NCBI GenBank assembly: GCA_015207155.1
Contig: JADEXK010000003.1
Location: 1-64,000 of the forward strand
Length of the DNA stretch: 64,000 bases
Origin: Nostocales cyanobacterium LEGE 11386
GTDB taxonomy: Bacteria > Cyanobacteriota > Cyanobacteriia > Cyanobacteriales > Nostocaceae
Direction: 5' to 3'
A program made the position numbers and the translations under genes. The notes below the pieces were generated by a model, which was given only the letters and a program-made list of their open reading frames with translations, had not been told where the DNA came from and made no database searches. Below, piece after piece: positions 1 to 9,602 of this stretch (position 1 is its first letter; every line of letters begins with the position of its first letter).

Positions 1-2735
1 CCTATCCCCTTGTCCCCTTGTCTCCTTGTCCCCTTGTCCCCTTGTCCCCTCATCCCCCCAACAGTACCTACATCTTCTTCTAAATTTACGACTATCAGCT
101 TGGCAGCAATTAATACTTGCAATGTTCTTTCTACCAAGGCAACCGGATATTTTCTGACAATTAACTCAGATTTGAGTACCCGTCTTCTAGTGTCTTCTGT
201 ACCTTCACCCAACTGCGTCAGCGACAAAAAAATCCAACGGGCACAATCTTGAGCTTCTGGATCTAAACTGTCATAAACTGCTTGTGCTTTACTCTCCAGT
301 GCCCCTTTAATCCCACCTAAATGCTGTTGATATGCTTGTAAGGTGATTACACCATTTTCACGGTATTCCCACAGTTGCTCTAAAACAAATTCTAACAGTG
401 GTAAGTCTCCGGGAGACTGGTGTAACTCCTGCACCAGCACCTCTACTAATTCCGACTCGACTGTTAAGCCAACTTGTTCGGCGGGGTTAATAATAGTGCG
501 GCGATACTCATCTTCAGTTAAGCAGGGAGGTAACAACACACTCGACTGCTGCAACAGCTTCGCCAATGTCGGTACTTCTAAACAAGCGGCAATAAAGTCT
601 GCCCGCAAAGTAATGATTAATTTAAACTTGTCTGGTGCGTACTCTAGCGCCCCTAAGACAATTTCTAAAAAATTCTGCCTATCTTGACTGGGAGCAAGGG
701 TAAACAATTCTTCAAATTGGTCTACTACCAAAACTACAATTGGTTCTGGGCGGTTACGTAACCAGTTAGCAAATCCTTCTACCCCCTGGTGTAACATCCC
801 TTCTAGCTGCATTTGCTGGTATGCTTTTTCTCGCTCAGTACCGCTATCTACTAGGCGGCGTGATAAAGCTTCTAGGGGATTTGCACCGGGGCGCACACTT
901 CTCATCCACCAATCTTGGCTACCTGGTAATAATTTGCCATGTCGCAGGTGAGCAACTAATCCGGCTTGCACTACAGATGATTTTCCACTACCAGAGGCTC
1001 CGACAACTGCAATAAATGACTTCAGCGTTAAGTCACTAATGAGTTGCTGAATAACAGTTTCTCTACCGTAGAAATACTGAGCGTCTTCTTCTGCAAAAGC
1101 GCGTAATCCCCGGTAAGGGCAAAGCCCTAAATCAATAGCTGCTGTTGACTTAATGCCTCTATTACTAGAACTGGCTGGTATAACTTCAATTACGCCCTGT
1201 GTACCAGATAGCCAGATATGCAACGGCAATTCATGATTACAGGATAATTGCAATTGGGTAATCCAAGCGGCTGCTGTCAAGCTAGGTTGTTGCTGGGCTG
1301 TTTGTAAGGTAGAGTGTAGCGCTTGGGCAAATTGTTCGGGATTGTCTTTGGGGGAGGCAGCAGCAATTATACATTGCCCTTGCTCAAATCCTAGTTGCAA
1401 ATCTTCGACCCAATCTTGTAGAGGTGCATAGTTATTTGACCCCACAGGACAATCTAAGATGATAATTTGTTGGGCATAAGTTGAACGTCGTAGCTGTTGC
1501 CTTAACCAGGAACGACTTAGCCGGATATTTTCTGCCAAAACTAAGGCAGGTTCACCAGTTTCAGTTTCCTCTAGTCGGCCACGTAAATATAAAAGTACTG
1601 TGGCCAAAATTTTGGGATTGTTTTGGGGAACTGATTCTGTACTTTGTAAACAAGTTTGAATAGTAGCGTGTAAATCTTCGGTGGCGGTGTTTGGCGATCG
1701 CGGCCAATATTCTAATTCAAAACCACCGACACCTCGTAATAATTTACTAAAAGCGAGAGTCGTCTGATTAGTAGCCAGTCCCTCTAAAATTAGTGCTTGT
1801 CGGGGAGAGGACGATTCGACAATTGCTGGTTTTAATCCCAGAATTACTTCGCCTACTCCTTCGACAATCCGCTTGGGTGTTTGCTGCGGATATTCGGAAT
1901 AAAGCTGAGTATCGCCTCTACTTTTGTTTTGCTGATTAATCAGCCGTAATTGCTGGTTAGTTTGCTCAATGTATTGCCGCGTTTGATGATAAACATATCG
2001 GTAAAGTCCATCAGCATCAATCAAACCCTGGGGATCAGCCGCTTCACCTCGCAACCCACGCATCAGGTAATAAGTAAATACTCCATGTCCCAATTCGGGA
2101 AATTCCCAGGATTGTTGATTGGTATCACAGGAAAGTAAGGCATAAAATCCTTTACTTTGTTTGGCGCGTTGGCGTAATAATTCCACCATCTGGGGTGTGG
2201 CGTTGGGCAAAGCTGGGGTTGTGGTATTACTTCTGGCTCCTCGGAATGTTAAGCTACCGCTATGACAAGCATCCAGCCACACTAACTGAGTTTGCGCCTC
2301 ACTATTTCCCAATAACTGCAAAAGTTCTTGTAATCCTAAACCTGTATTGAGTAAGTCGTTTGTTTGAGTATCTGCTAGACATAAAAACGCTTGCTGCGTA
2401 TTTGGCTCTAGCATCCCATGTCCAGAAAAATAAAATAAAATCGTATCTGGTGATTGAGCAGCTGTAGTAATTTGCTGTAAGCTGGCACGCACTGTAGAGA
2501 GGGTTGGCGGCTGAGAAGTCAAATCGTGGTGAACCCGTTTCTCTGTTTGGGGAAATCCTTGGGTTGCGTCTGCTAAAGCTGCGGCTAAACCCTGACAATC
2601 CACAGATGAGTAGCGCAGTGAGGGTAGTTTCTCATCTTGGTATTGGTTGACTCCCACCAGCAATAGCCAAAATTGTGCCTCTCCTATTTCTAGGACATGG
2701 GTTAAGTGACTGGTAGCGACACCGAGTGGACACAT
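1..2735 (-). CDS. Caspase-domain (peptidase C14) STAND NTPase, 3' part beyond the window
   Basis: The minus frame is open from an ATG at 2735 to the left edge, giving about 911 visible residues. The N-terminus begins [10 protein letters not shown] and carries a p20-like caspase fold with the catalytic pair in FYFSGHGM (His) and WLDACHSG (Cys). A middle region of about 200 residues follows. Then comes an nSTAND1-type NTPase entered at CPYRGLRAF, with Walker [10 protein letters not shown] and a downstream VVDQFEELF Walker B-like segment. Such proteins are usually signalling or programmed-death ATPases, often ending in WD40 or other repeats; that end is not visible here. The N-terminal half is closely similar to the caspase-GUN4 protein at 18286-20568. 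The last visible residues are encoded by an 8-bp tandem repeat, so the true C-terminus is uncertain. Confidence 0.85.
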   Translation of the reverse strand, partial: MCPLGVATSHLTHVLEIGEAQFWLLLVGVNQYQDEKLPSLRYSSVDCQGLAAALADATQGFPQTEKRVHHDLTSQPPTLSTVRASLQQITTAAQSPDTILFYFSGHGMLEPNTQQAFLCLADTQTNDLLNTGLGLQELLQLLGNSEAQTQLVWLDACHSGSLTFRGARSNTTTPALPNATPQMVELLRQRAKQSKGFYALLSCDTNQQSWEFPELGHGVFTYYLMRGLRGEAADPQGLIDADGLYRYVYHQTRQYIEQTNQQLRLINQQNKSRGDTQLYSEYPQQTPKRIVEGVGEVILGLKPAIVESSSPRQALILEGLATNQTTLAFSKLLRGVGGFELEYWPRSPNTATEDLHATIQTCLQSTESVPQNNPKILATVLLYLRGRLEETETGEPALVLAENIRLSRSWLRQQLRRSTYAQQIIILDCPVGSNNYAPLQDWVEDLQLGFEQGQCIIAAASPKDNPEQFAQALHSTLQTAQQQPSLTAAAWITQLQLSCNHELPLHIWLSGTQGVIEVIPASSSNRGIKSTAAIDLGLCPYRGLRAFAEEDAQYFYGRETVIQQLISDLTLKSFIAVVGASGSGKSSVVQAGLVAHLRHGKLLPGSQDWWMRSVRPGANPLEALSRRLVDSGTEREKAYQQMQLEGMLHQGVEGFANWLRNRPEPIVVLVVDQFEELFTLAPSQDRQNFLEIVLGALEYAPDKFKLIITLRADFIAACLEVPTLAKLLQQSSVLLPPCLTEDEYRRTIINPAEQVGLTVESELVEVLVQELHQSPGDLPLLEFVLEQLWEYRENGVITLQAYQQHLGGIKGALESKAQAVYDSLDPEAQDCARWIFLSLTQLGEGTEDTRRRVLKSELIVRKYPVALVERTLQVLIAAKLIVVNLEEDVGTVGGMRGQGDKGTRRQGDKGI
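6..50. repeat. Short tandem repeat, unit CCCCTTGT
   Basis: Five consecutive 8-bp units (one with a single substitution) plus a partial sixth are visible. The period of 8 is not a multiple of 3, so any copy-number change shifts the reading frame of the STAND gene that reads through it on the minus strand. Arrays of this kind are common in filamentous cyanobacteria. Confidence 0.85.
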
Positions 2736-3394
2736 TTTAATAATGGTTAATCAGTAAGGTCTAAAATTTGGATGAAATTAAAATCTTCGGCACTGTAATT
2801 TAGATGTGGTTGGCACAGTGACGATTTTAGGGGTGCATGAGTTTTTGAACTGTAATGGCAATGTGCGATCGCGTCATAAAAACGGGCGATCGCCAGTTGC
2901 AAAAGTTCTTTTTTCCATCAACACCCCAAGGACAGCAAGTTTTGTACCAGCAGTTGCCCTAACAAACACCATCTTTACAGATTGTGGTATTCGTCAGGCT
3001 AAGTTCTAGTACAAGCAGACGGCCATCTCATAATTACAGTTCCAATATCCTGCCCCAGCAGAGGGCATTATATTGTTGGAGTTAGGCTGTCCGTGGGTTG
3101 TGGTATTAGCACCTTACACTAAGGTTACACAACTAGCAGTCGATTTGAAAAATATACTTGCTAATATTCTGTTCATCTTAATACCTATCGATGAATTATT
3201 AAAGTGTTCTGGTTGATTTATTTTGTGGGTTTACTGCCTTTGTTTTATGCAGTTTTATGCCTAGAAAAAGCAAGTAAATTTAATAATTTGCTACATTTAT
3301 AGAACAAAATTTATCAGTTAATATTACTTGTATCAGCGAATAAATAAAAAAAACGCCAATTTGGCGACATCTATTGGATTATCTTTGTTAGAGT
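2736..3394. other. Non-coding stretch upstream of the caspase-STAND gene
   Basis: No convincing gene is visible. Two HIP1 sites lie near 2867 and 2888. The rest is AT-rich and should contain the promoter of the minus-strand caspase-STAND gene, but I could not assign a clear -35/-10 pair. Confidence 0.5.
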
Positions 3395-3600
3395 ATTAAT
3401 TGTAAAAGACTTGTGGGCTTTATAGTCCAAGCTTTACTACACTTCAAGAGCATTTATTGGGATACTAATTCTATTAGTTCTGCTAATTATGCTCTGTGAA
3501 TTGAAGATTGCTACTATTTTAATTGTAGTGGTCTCCAGAATCCCTTCTTCTCGCAAAAGGGACAAGTAGAATCATAAGTCCTTGTTGATTTACTCCTATC
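3395..3600 (+). ncRNA. Candidate structured small RNA
   Basis: There is no coding frame of any size here, yet the DNA folds well. The segment 3442-3453 (CTTCAAGAGCAT) pairs with 3489-3494 plus 3501-3506 (ATGCTC and TTGAAG, separated by a 6-nt bulge). It encloses a smaller hairpin, ACTAA-TTCTA-TTAGT. A further small hairpin (CTAC/GTAG) follows near 3511-3528. A terminator-like hairpin closes the region at 3602-3638. A terminator on the plus strand with no plus-strand gene before it suggests a non-coding transcript. A 6S-like RNA was considered but I cannot confirm it. Confidence 0.3.
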
Positions 3601-3601
3601 C

Positions 3602-3638
3602 ATACCTCGTTCATTATGACATGGGCGAGGTATTTTTC
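3602..3638 (+). terminator. Rho-independent terminator-like hairpin
   Basis: ATACCTCG (3602-3609) pairs with CGAGGTAT (3626-3633) and is followed by a run of T. The orientation fits a plus-strand transcript ending here. The loop is long (16 nt), so efficiency is uncertain. Confidence 0.55.
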
Positions 3639-4092
3639 ATTTAATACCTATTCAAGTAATAGTTGTAACCATCTTGTGAGAAATAAACCGTCTTCTCTTA
3701 CAAGAGGCAAGGTAAGGTTTTAGATGGCAAGTACACCCAGAAAATAATATTTATTGAACAAGAAGGATGAATTTGGATAGGGATTTCGACCCTACCCAAA
3801 TAGGTGCTACTGAATAAGCAGGAAGAAGGAAGAGGATCATTCTTCTTCCCTCTAATTTCTGACTTCGTTGAATTTGACATAAACCATCAGGATATTTCAA
3901 GGTTATATTTGTCGAGTTTACCGAACCACAAATATTCATTTTTCCGTACATTTAATTGGGCGAAATCTTGGTTCGGTAATCATCATAACTGAGTGCTAAA
4001 AACCGAATTTACACGAATTTTATTTCTGAATATCATAAAAGCATAAACCTAACTTGAACGGCATAAATACTCAACAATTAAGAGGTGCAAAC

Positions 4093-4542
4093 ATGACACT
4101 AGTACGTTGGAATCCCTGGCAAGAAATTAACACTTTACAACGCCAAATCAATCGCTTATTTGATGAAGATATGCTACCAGCAACGTTTGCAGAAAGAAAC
4201 TTAACTAGATTTCCTGCTGCTGAGTTACAAGAGACTGAAGAAGCAATTCACCTAAAACTAGAACTTCCAGGAATGGAAGCTAAAGACTTAGATATACAGG
4301 TTACAGAAAAAGCCGTTTACATCAGTGGTGAGCGTAAGTCGGAAACTAAAACTGAAGAAAAAGGTGTGATCAAGAGCGAATTCAACTATGGCAAGTTCCA
4401 GCGTGTGATTCCTTTGTCTACTCGAGTACAAAATACCAATGTTAAGGCAGAATATAAAGATGGAATTTTGACTCTGATGCTGCCTAAGGCTGAAGAAGAA
4501 AAGAACAAAGTCGTCAAAGTCAATCTCCAATCAGCCAACTGA
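4093..4542 (+). CDS. Small heat shock protein, Hsp20/alpha-crystallin family
   Basis: This is a 149-residue protein beginning MTLVRWNPWQEI. A good ribosome binding site (AGAGGTG) lies just upstream, which favours this ATG over a TTG 39 bases earlier. The N-terminal arm contains the LQRQINRLFDE segment usual in cyanobacterial and bacterial Hsp20. The alpha-crystallin domain runs from about residue 40 to 140, with LELPGMEAKDL, YISGERK and the C-terminal GILTLMLPKAEE signature. The family forms oligomeric ATP-independent chaperones that hold unfolding proteins at membranes and in the cytosol. The length is normal. A lone GAGTGCTAA at 3994 resembles half of a CIRCE operator, but the other half is missing. 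Confidence 0.93.
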   Translation: MTLVRWNPWQEINTLQRQINRLFDEDMLPATFAERNLTRFPAAELQETEEAIHLKLELPGMEAKDLDIQVTEKAVYISGERKSETKTEEKGVIKSEFNYGKFQRVIPLSTRVQNTNVKAEYKDGILTLMLPKAEEEKNKVVKVNLQSAN

Positions 4543-4603
4543 GATAAGTTTACTGAAGCTAGTTGATTGCTAATGAGATAGGTGGTGGGTCTATCAGTGA
4601 TAT

Positions 4604-4638
4604 AAAGCCCGTTTCTAGGAATTAGGACGGGCTTTTTT
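4604..4638. terminator. Bidirectional terminator between hsp20 and hemD-like gene
   Basis: AAAGCCCGT (4604-4612) pairs with ACGGGCTTT (4627-4635), flanked by T on one side and A on the other. It lies between two convergent genes and touches the stop codon of the minus-strand gene, so it probably serves both. Confidence 0.8.
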
Positions 4639-5485
4639 ATCTGGTACTGAGATGAAAAAATTCGGTGATCGCTTCTGTAAATCCCTCAAATGAATTATAA
4701 TTTTTTGACACGATGGAGACGTTTATATCTAAGTTTTGTGCATTGGCGGCTGTATAAGGGCCAAAACAAGCAATCACACAATTTTTAAACTCGCTTTGTG
4801 AGTTAACCATCGTCAAAAAACTTGCTACTTCCACTGTGCTGCTAAAGGCAATTACATCTATCATTCCTTGGTTAATTAGATTTAATTCGACGGCATATAT
4901 ACTTTTATCTAAACACTGCGTAATATAGGTAGATACGCGAGTTACTGTCATATCCAAGTTATGCAAGTCGGCAATTAAGTTAGGTACAACATTAGGTTCC
5001 GGTATACCAATTACTTCTGGAGCAGGTACTAGTATTGTTTGCTCATTAATTTGCGGAATTTTTGTTAATTCAGTGACAATTCCCTTCGGGCTAGATTCTG
5101 TGGGCACTAAATCAACTCTGTCACAATAAAATAATAATAATTCTGCATCTTTTCCTAAAGCACATAATTGACAATTTTTTAACGCCGATTGAGAAATATT
5201 TAAATCATTCATCCGCTCAAAAAAAGCCATGATCCCATTTCTACTGGTAAAGGCAATCCAGTTAAATTCATGTATGCGGTTGAGTGCGTTATCTAAATCC
5301 GTGTAATTTGATAAATGACAAGTTTCAACAGTGGGCATAAGAACCGGGAAACCACCTTTTTTGATGATTTGCGTGGAGAACCGAGACGCGTAATTTCTCG
5401 GTGCTGTGACTAAAATTCTCCTACCATATAAAGGCAATTCCCTAGATGGAGTGAGCATGTTGGTGTTTGGAGAGCTTGTATGCAT
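4637..5485 (-). CDS. hemD: Uroporphyrinogen-III synthase (HemD) family protein
   Basis: The 282-residue protein has the two-lobed HemD pattern. An N-terminal GRRILVTAPRNYASRF opens the first lobe, WIAFTSRNGIMAFF lies near residue 78, and VIAFSSTVEVASFL followed by ACFGPYTAANA forms the second lobe. HemD closes and isomerises hydroxymethylbilane to uroporphyrinogen III in haem, chlorophyll and corrin synthesis. Sequence similarity within this family is low, so the fold call is safer than strict orthology. An internal Met at residue 10 is an alternative start. The gene is convergent with hsp20 and shares its terminator. Confidence 0.8.
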   Translation of the reverse strand: MHTSSPNTNMLTPSRELPLYGRRILVTAPRNYASRFSTQIIKKGGFPVLMPTVETCHLSNYTDLDNALNRIHEFNWIAFTSRNGIMAFFERMNDLNISQSALKNCQLCALGKDAELLLFYCDRVDLVPTESSPKGIVTELTKIPQINEQTILVPAPEVIGIPEPNVVPNLIADLHNLDMTVTRVSTYITQCLDKSIYAVELNLINQGMIDVIAFSSTVEVASFLTMVNSQSEFKNCVIACFGPYTAANAQNLDINVSIVSKNYNSFEGFTEAITEFFHLSTR

Positions 5486-5563
5486 CTATTAACCAAAATT
5501 TTCCCTTCATAAATCCATCAGACTTTTCTTCCTCGGTAGAAACATAGTTAATATAGTTACAGG

Positions 5564-6283
5564 TTGTCAAGAATCAAAGGACTTAATGTGTTATCAAGTT
5601 CCCGAGCCGCAATTTTTGACATGGATGGACTGCTGTTTGATACGGAAAGTATTGCGCGATGGGCGTGGAAGCAGTCCCTAAAAAATCATGGCTATACAAT
5701 GAGCGATGATTTATACATCGAGTTTGTTGGTCGAGATTTGTCATGGCGGGAAAAGTTACTCAAAAAAATATATGGCGCCAGCCTGCCTTTTGAGTCGGTG
5801 ACAGTGCAACGTATCGAAATAGGTGACGAGCGAGAATTGCGAGAAGGTTTGCCAATGAAACCTGGTGTCTTAGATTTGCTTCATCAACTAAGTAACCTGG
5901 GAGTAATCATGGGATTAGCAACTGGGACTGCTCGAACCAGAGCTATTCGACGTTTAACTAATGCTGGTATTCAACAATACTTCACCACAATTGTTACGAG
6001 TGAAGATGTCGCTGAGGGAAAACCTGCACCTGATATTTTTTTGGAAGCCAGCCGCCGCATGAATATTGCTCCTTTAGAGTGTGTGGTTTTTGAAGACTCA
6101 TCTGTAGGTGTGGAAGCAGCTTTTCGAGCGGGAATGTGTCCAATTATGGTTCCTGATATAGAACAGCCATCTCCGGAAATCAAAGGTTTGGCTTACCGAG
6201 TATTAAATTCTCTAGAACAAGCAAGCGAATTATTAGCAGGATTATTTGGGGAAACAATCACAAAAGAATCATTTCACCCATGA
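5564..6283 (+). CDS. HAD-superfamily hydrolase, beta-phosphoglucomutase-like
   Basis: The 239-residue frame contains the HAD motif I AIFDMDGLLFDTE (nucleophile and acid Asp residues), motif II LATGTAR, the motif III lysine in EGKPAPDIF, and motif IV VVFEDSSVGVEAA. The cap sits between motifs I and II, as in subfamily IA phosphatases and phosphoglucomutases. The substrate cannot be read from the sequence. The frame starts at TTG 5564; a GTG a few codons later (LNVLSS) is an alternative, because no ATG precedes motif I. It is divergent from hemD. Confidence 0.85.
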   Translation: MSRIKGLNVLSSSRAAIFDMDGLLFDTESIARWAWKQSLKNHGYTMSDDLYIEFVGRDLSWREKLLKKIYGASLPFESVTVQRIEIGDERELREGLPMKPGVLDLLHQLSNLGVIMGLATGTARTRAIRRLTNAGIQQYFTTIVTSEDVAEGKPAPDIFLEASRRMNIAPLECVVFEDSSVGVEAAFRAGMCPIMVPDIEQPSPEIKGLAYRVLNSLEQASELLAGLFGETITKESFHP

Positions 6284-6458
6284 TGGTAGTCAACCCAGAT
6301 TTTTTAGTAAAGTCTTATGTACCTGTATCAGATGGACTCGCATTGTAGTTGCACAAGGCAGGCGATCGCCTTCTCGATCAGCTGGTATTATCTCTGTACG
6401 AAAAGCATGTTGACTGATCAAGGGCTGTACTTTATTTAGTTCACACAAGGGGTAAAGA

Positions 6459-6668
6459 ATGAAAGTTAGTGCTCGTAATGCTCTCAAAGGAAAGGTGAAG
6501 CAAGTTACACCTGGAGCTATCAATGCCGAAATCGTGATTGAAATTGCGCCCGGAGTTGAAGTTACCTCGATCATTACCAAGTCTTCCTACGAAAGCCTGG
6601 GTTTAGAAGTAGGTAAAGAAGTGTATGCAATTGTCAAATCAACTGATGTTTTGATTGGTATTGACTAA
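6459..6668 (+). CDS. Molbindin (TOBE/Mop domain) molybdopterin- or molybdate-binding protein
   Basis: The 69-residue protein is a single Mop/TOBE domain (SARNALKGKVKQV, PGAINAEIVIEI, VTSIITKSSYESLGL, AIVKSTDVLIGI). Free-standing Mop proteins assemble into rings that bind molybdate or related oxyanions in the cytosol and are thought to store or buffer the metal for nitrogenase and nitrate reductase. The ribosome binding site AAGGGG lies just before the ATG. No molybdenum transporter gene is adjacent in the window. Confidence 0.9.
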   Translation: MKVSARNALKGKVKQVTPGAINAEIVIEIAPGVEVTSIITKSSYESLGLEVGKEVYAIVKSTDVLIGID

Positions 6669-7100
6669 AATCCCAGAATTAGACATAAACAATCAATAGT
6701 TAAAAGTTTGTAGTGAGGGCTAAAGCCCTCTCTTACCTTGTGGTCATGCTATGCCAACAAAAATTTAATTATTTACGCCGTTTTACTTAAGTAATTTTAT
6801 CATGTCTTTAATCAATCTTTAATTTATCTATCAGTGATTACCGTTACTATGTATTTTAGTAAGCTGTAATTTCATTTTATAGAGATATACAAATACACAC
6901 AGACACAAGTCAATACATATCCTGAAATTAAAAAAATTGCATAATCAGCTTTGTTGCTTCAACCAATATGAAGCACCTTAGTAATTATTCAAATTCAAGA
7001 TGAATAATCGCAGGTTGCACTACCCAGTTTTACAGACAGTCTGGGCAGTTTACTCATGAACATATATAAGACTACAGGACAAGTCAGAGAGCAAAAGATC
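6669..7100. other. AT-rich intergenic region with a short inverted repeat
   Basis: The only clear structure is the compact hairpin GAGGGCTAAAGCCCTC at 6715-6730. It has no T-run and belongs to a REP-like motif common in cyanobacteria. The remainder should hold the promoter of the protease gene downstream. Confidence 0.5.
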
Positions 7101-7670
7101 ATGAAGAATGGCTGGAGGCATTGGATGAGGACTGTTAATTTAAGTTTGATAGCATTAATGCCAACGTTGCTATTGTTAGCATTCTCCCACCGAGTCAACG
7201 CTGAAGACCCGGGAGCATGTTTCATGGTCACCTCCTCCGGCAGAATGATTGGATTGGGAACACTGTGCGCGACTAAAAAGATACCTTCTCACAACAATAA
7301 CAACAAAGTTTTTCGGGTTCCCATCAAACGCCGCCTGGGTAGAACGCCTGTGATTGATGTCACCTTCAATGACAAAAAAACCTTTGAGATGATTGTAGAT
7401 ACAGGGGCCCACGGTACTTTGATCACTTCAGATATGGCAAATACCTTGAAACTCCAGACTACAGGGATCATGCAAGCTCAAATTGCTGATGGTACTCAAG
7501 TCCAATTCCCCACTGGTAAGGTCATCTCTATGGCAGCTGGTGGAGTTGTGGCTAATAATTTAGAGGTGGCGATCGCGCCAAAAGCCGGTATTGGACTACT
7601 CGGCCATGATTTTTTTGGTAATTACGACATCAAAATTCTGGAAAAAGAGGTGGAGTTTCATACCCGCTAA
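7056..7670 (+). CDS. Exported retropepsin-like aspartic protease
   Basis: The 204-residue protein has an N-terminal hydrophobic segment (LSLIALMPTLLLLAFS) followed by a likely signal-peptide end at VNAED. The protease core contains the catalytic motif MIVDTGAHGTLIT and a later LLGHDFFGNYDI, the usual end of clan AA single-domain retropepsin-like enzymes. Single-domain enzymes of this type act as dimers; location in the periplasm is inferred. ATG at 7101 (MKNGWRHW) is an alternative start giving a more compact signal peptide. A hairpin terminator follows. Confidence 0.8.
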   Translation: MNIYKTTGQVREQKIMKNGWRHWMRTVNLSLIALMPTLLLLAFSHRVNAEDPGACFMVTSSGRMIGLGTLCATKKIPSHNNNNKVFRVPIKRRLGRTPVIDVTFNDKKTFEMIVDTGAHGTLITSDMANTLKLQTTGIMQAQIADGTQVQFPTGKVISMAAGGVVANNLEVAIAPKAGIGLLGHDFFGNYDIKILEKEVEFHTR

Positions 7671-7697
7671 TTCTCAATAAAGATTAATTATTGGTGA

Positions 7698-7750
7698 GAA
7701 AAGCATGAAATTACTCTTAGAGAATTTTCATGCTTTTCTTATTTGTTATT
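7698..7750 (+). terminator. Terminator hairpin after the protease gene
   Basis: AGAAAAGCATGAAA pairs with TTTTCATGCTTTTCT across a short loop. The right arm runs into TT-rich DNA. The position just after the stop codon at 7670 supports this call. Confidence 0.7.
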
Positions 7751-7927
7751 TAAACTCACCTCATTTTTTAACTAATTTGTTAGTAAATAATCGTTATATA
7801 GTGCCTTCCCGCAGGGTAGGACGCATTACTGTGGATTATTGTGATTAAGCTAGTGGAATTGAAAGCTGTTTCAGTTCACGTATGAGCAGGAAGAAACTCC
7901 ACTATTAACATACATAAAAGAGCCACC

Positions 7928-8878
7928 ATGAAAACAGTAAAACAGCCTTCAAATCCGAAATCTCACAAGCTACATAAAAGTTTATTTAGCCATTGGCATG
8001 AAACAAGCTGGATTAGAAGTAAGCCTATACGCCAGGATGCTATTTCTGGGCTACCTTTCTCTCCAGAGTTAGTACCATTAGCATCGCATCCGCTAATTGT
8101 GGCAGATTACCAACGTTGGATAACTGTTCTTGGCTATCATCTCTTAGCTCATCTGCAATTTACTACACTCTTAGAACTAAGCCACGTCAATCCTGTTTGT
8201 AGTGCTTTAGCGCAAGGGAAAGCACCGATTCTTCTCAGCACTCAACAACGTAATGATGCTCTGAAAATCTACTGTGATGAAGGTGGACATGCTCTATTTG
8301 TAGAGGATTTTTCCCATCAAGTAGAAGAGGCATTTGCTCTCAACCGTTCTGTGGTTGGTCGTCCCAGTTTTGAACGGGTGATGGAAAAGATAATTGCCGA
8401 AAATCAAACGCAACTATCATCTGAATTAATTAAGCTCTTTTTTGTGACAATTTCAGAAACCTTGGTCACCAAAGTGCTGAAAAATATTCCCCATGACCCA
8501 GAAGTTGCATCTGTTGTGCGGGAAGTTATTAATGATCATGCTGTTGATGAAGCATTACACAGTGCTTATTTTCGTAATTTGTTCCCCTTGCTGTGGGCGC
8601 ATCTCTCCGCTTACGAAAAAGAAAAAATGATCCACATTTTACCCAAGTTAGTCTGGGCTTTTCTCAGTCCAGATCGTCAGCTTGAGTATAGTATTATCAG
8701 ACGTTTAGGTTTTAATGCCCCAGATGCCGAAGATATTTTACAAGAAGTATATATACCTGAACAAGTCGCGCTTTCAGTGAAACAGGCAGCTAGTCCCACC
8801 TTAAAAATGTTTGAAGCGGCAGGTGTGTTCAATATTCCCTCGGCTTGCCAAATATTTGCAGATTATCAGCTCATTTAA
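7928..8878 (+). CDS. AurF-type non-haem diiron oxygenase
   Basis: This 316-residue protein carries the complete ligand set of the AurF (p-aminobenzoate N-oxygenase) family. Glu83 lies in LLELSH, Glu118 and His121 in DEGGH, Glu177 in TISETLV, and His204, Glu208 and His211 in HAVDEALH. The spacings (35, 3, 59, 27, 4, 3) match those of AurF within one residue. Family members oxidise aryl amines to nitro groups or act on other substrates using O2. The helical four-helix-bundle layout and length fit. The downstream amidotransferase begins 16 bases after the stop, so the two are probably one operon. The substrate is unknown. A Shine-Dalgarno-like purine stretch precedes the ATG. Confidence 0.82.
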   Translation: MKTVKQPSNPKSHKLHKSLFSHWHETSWIRSKPIRQDAISGLPFSPELVPLASHPLIVADYQRWITVLGYHLLAHLQFTTLLELSHVNPVCSALAQGKAPILLSTQQRNDALKIYCDEGGHALFVEDFSHQVEEAFALNRSVVGRPSFERVMEKIIAENQTQLSSELIKLFFVTISETLVTKVLKNIPHDPEVASVVREVINDHAVDEALHSAYFRNLFPLLWAHLSAYEKEKMIHILPKLVWAFLSPDRQLEYSIIRRLGFNAPDAEDILQEVYIPEQVALSVKQAASPTLKMFEAAGVFNIPSACQIFADYQLI

Positions 8879-8894
8879 CAACGATTATTTGACC

Positions 8895-9602
8895 ATGAAA
8901 AGTGCAACAGTCATCAGACATCTAGCTTTTGAGGATTTAGGCTCTCTAGAACTGGCTCTTGAGCAAAAAGGTTACACAGTCAAATATTTTGAAGCTGGAG
9001 TTGATTCTTTGGCCGCGATCGCTCCTCTCACTCCACATCTCCTAATTATTCTAGGAGGCCCAATCGGGGTTTATGATGAACAAGACTATCCCTTCCTTCA
9101 AGACGAGCTACATTTATTAGAACAGCGTTTAGCAGTTGATTTACCTACACTAGGCATCTGCTTAGGCGCTCAATTAATGGCTCGTGCCTTAGGAAGCAAA
9201 GTCTACCCTGGAACGCAAAAAGAAATTGGCTGGTCTTGCATAGAACTGAGCGACGCTGGGAAACATTCCCCCTTAGTTCATTTAGCTACAGAACAAACCC
9301 CAGTCCTACACTGGCACGGAGATACATTTGATTTGCCAGCTGGCTCTACACATTTAGCTGCTACCAAAGAGTATCAAAATCAAGCATTTTCTTGGGGTAA
9401 ATCTTGCATCGGGCTACAGTTTCATCTAGAGGTGACTGCATCAGGGTTAGAACGTTGGTTCATTGGCCATGCTTGTGAAATTCATGCCACACCCGGTGTC
9501 AGTGTTGAAAGCTTACGCGCCGATACAGTCCGCTATGCCAAAATATTAGAACAAAAGGCTACTCTCATCTGGATGGAATGGTTGGAGTTACTTCTCACCT
9601 AG
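8895..9602 (+). CDS. Class I glutamine amidotransferase, GMP-synthase-like
   Basis: The 235-residue protein has the type 1 GATase triad: Cys89 in GICLGAQ, and His177 and Glu179 in LQFHLEV. An LGGPIGVYD segment near residue 54 forms the oxyanion region. Such stand-alone domains release ammonia from glutamine for a partner, or hydrolyse gamma-glutamyl bonds. The start at 8895 (MKSATVIRH) is preferred to an upstream in-frame ATG inside the diiron oxygenase gene. The tight linkage to the AurF-type enzyme suggests a joint nitrogen-transfer or N-oxidation pathway. The last 8 bases overlap the 3' end of the convergent STAND gene. Confidence 0.85.
   Translation: MKSATVIRHLAFEDLGSLELALEQKGYTVKYFEAGVDSLAAIAPLTPHLLIILGGPIGVYDEQDYPFLQDELHLLEQRLAVDLPTLGICLGAQLMARALGSKVYPGTQKEIGWSCIELSDAGKHSPLVHLATEQTPVLHWHGDTFDLPAGSTHLAATKEYQNQAFSWGKSCIGLQFHLEVTASGLERWFIGHACEIHATPGVSVESLRADTVRYAKILEQKATLIWMEWLELLLT

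Noticed and set aside
2806..3009. 67-residue frame as a gene
   Set aside because: It runs through HIP1-rich intergenic DNA, has no ribosome binding site and no recognisable composition of a protein.
3395..3600. 6S RNA (ssrS)
   Set aside because: The closing stem and the central bubble could not be matched with confidence, so only a generic structured RNA is claimed.
3994..4002. GAGTGCTAA upstream of hsp20 as a CIRCE operator
   Set aside because: CIRCE needs TTAGCACTC nine bases before it; that half is absent, so only half a site exists.
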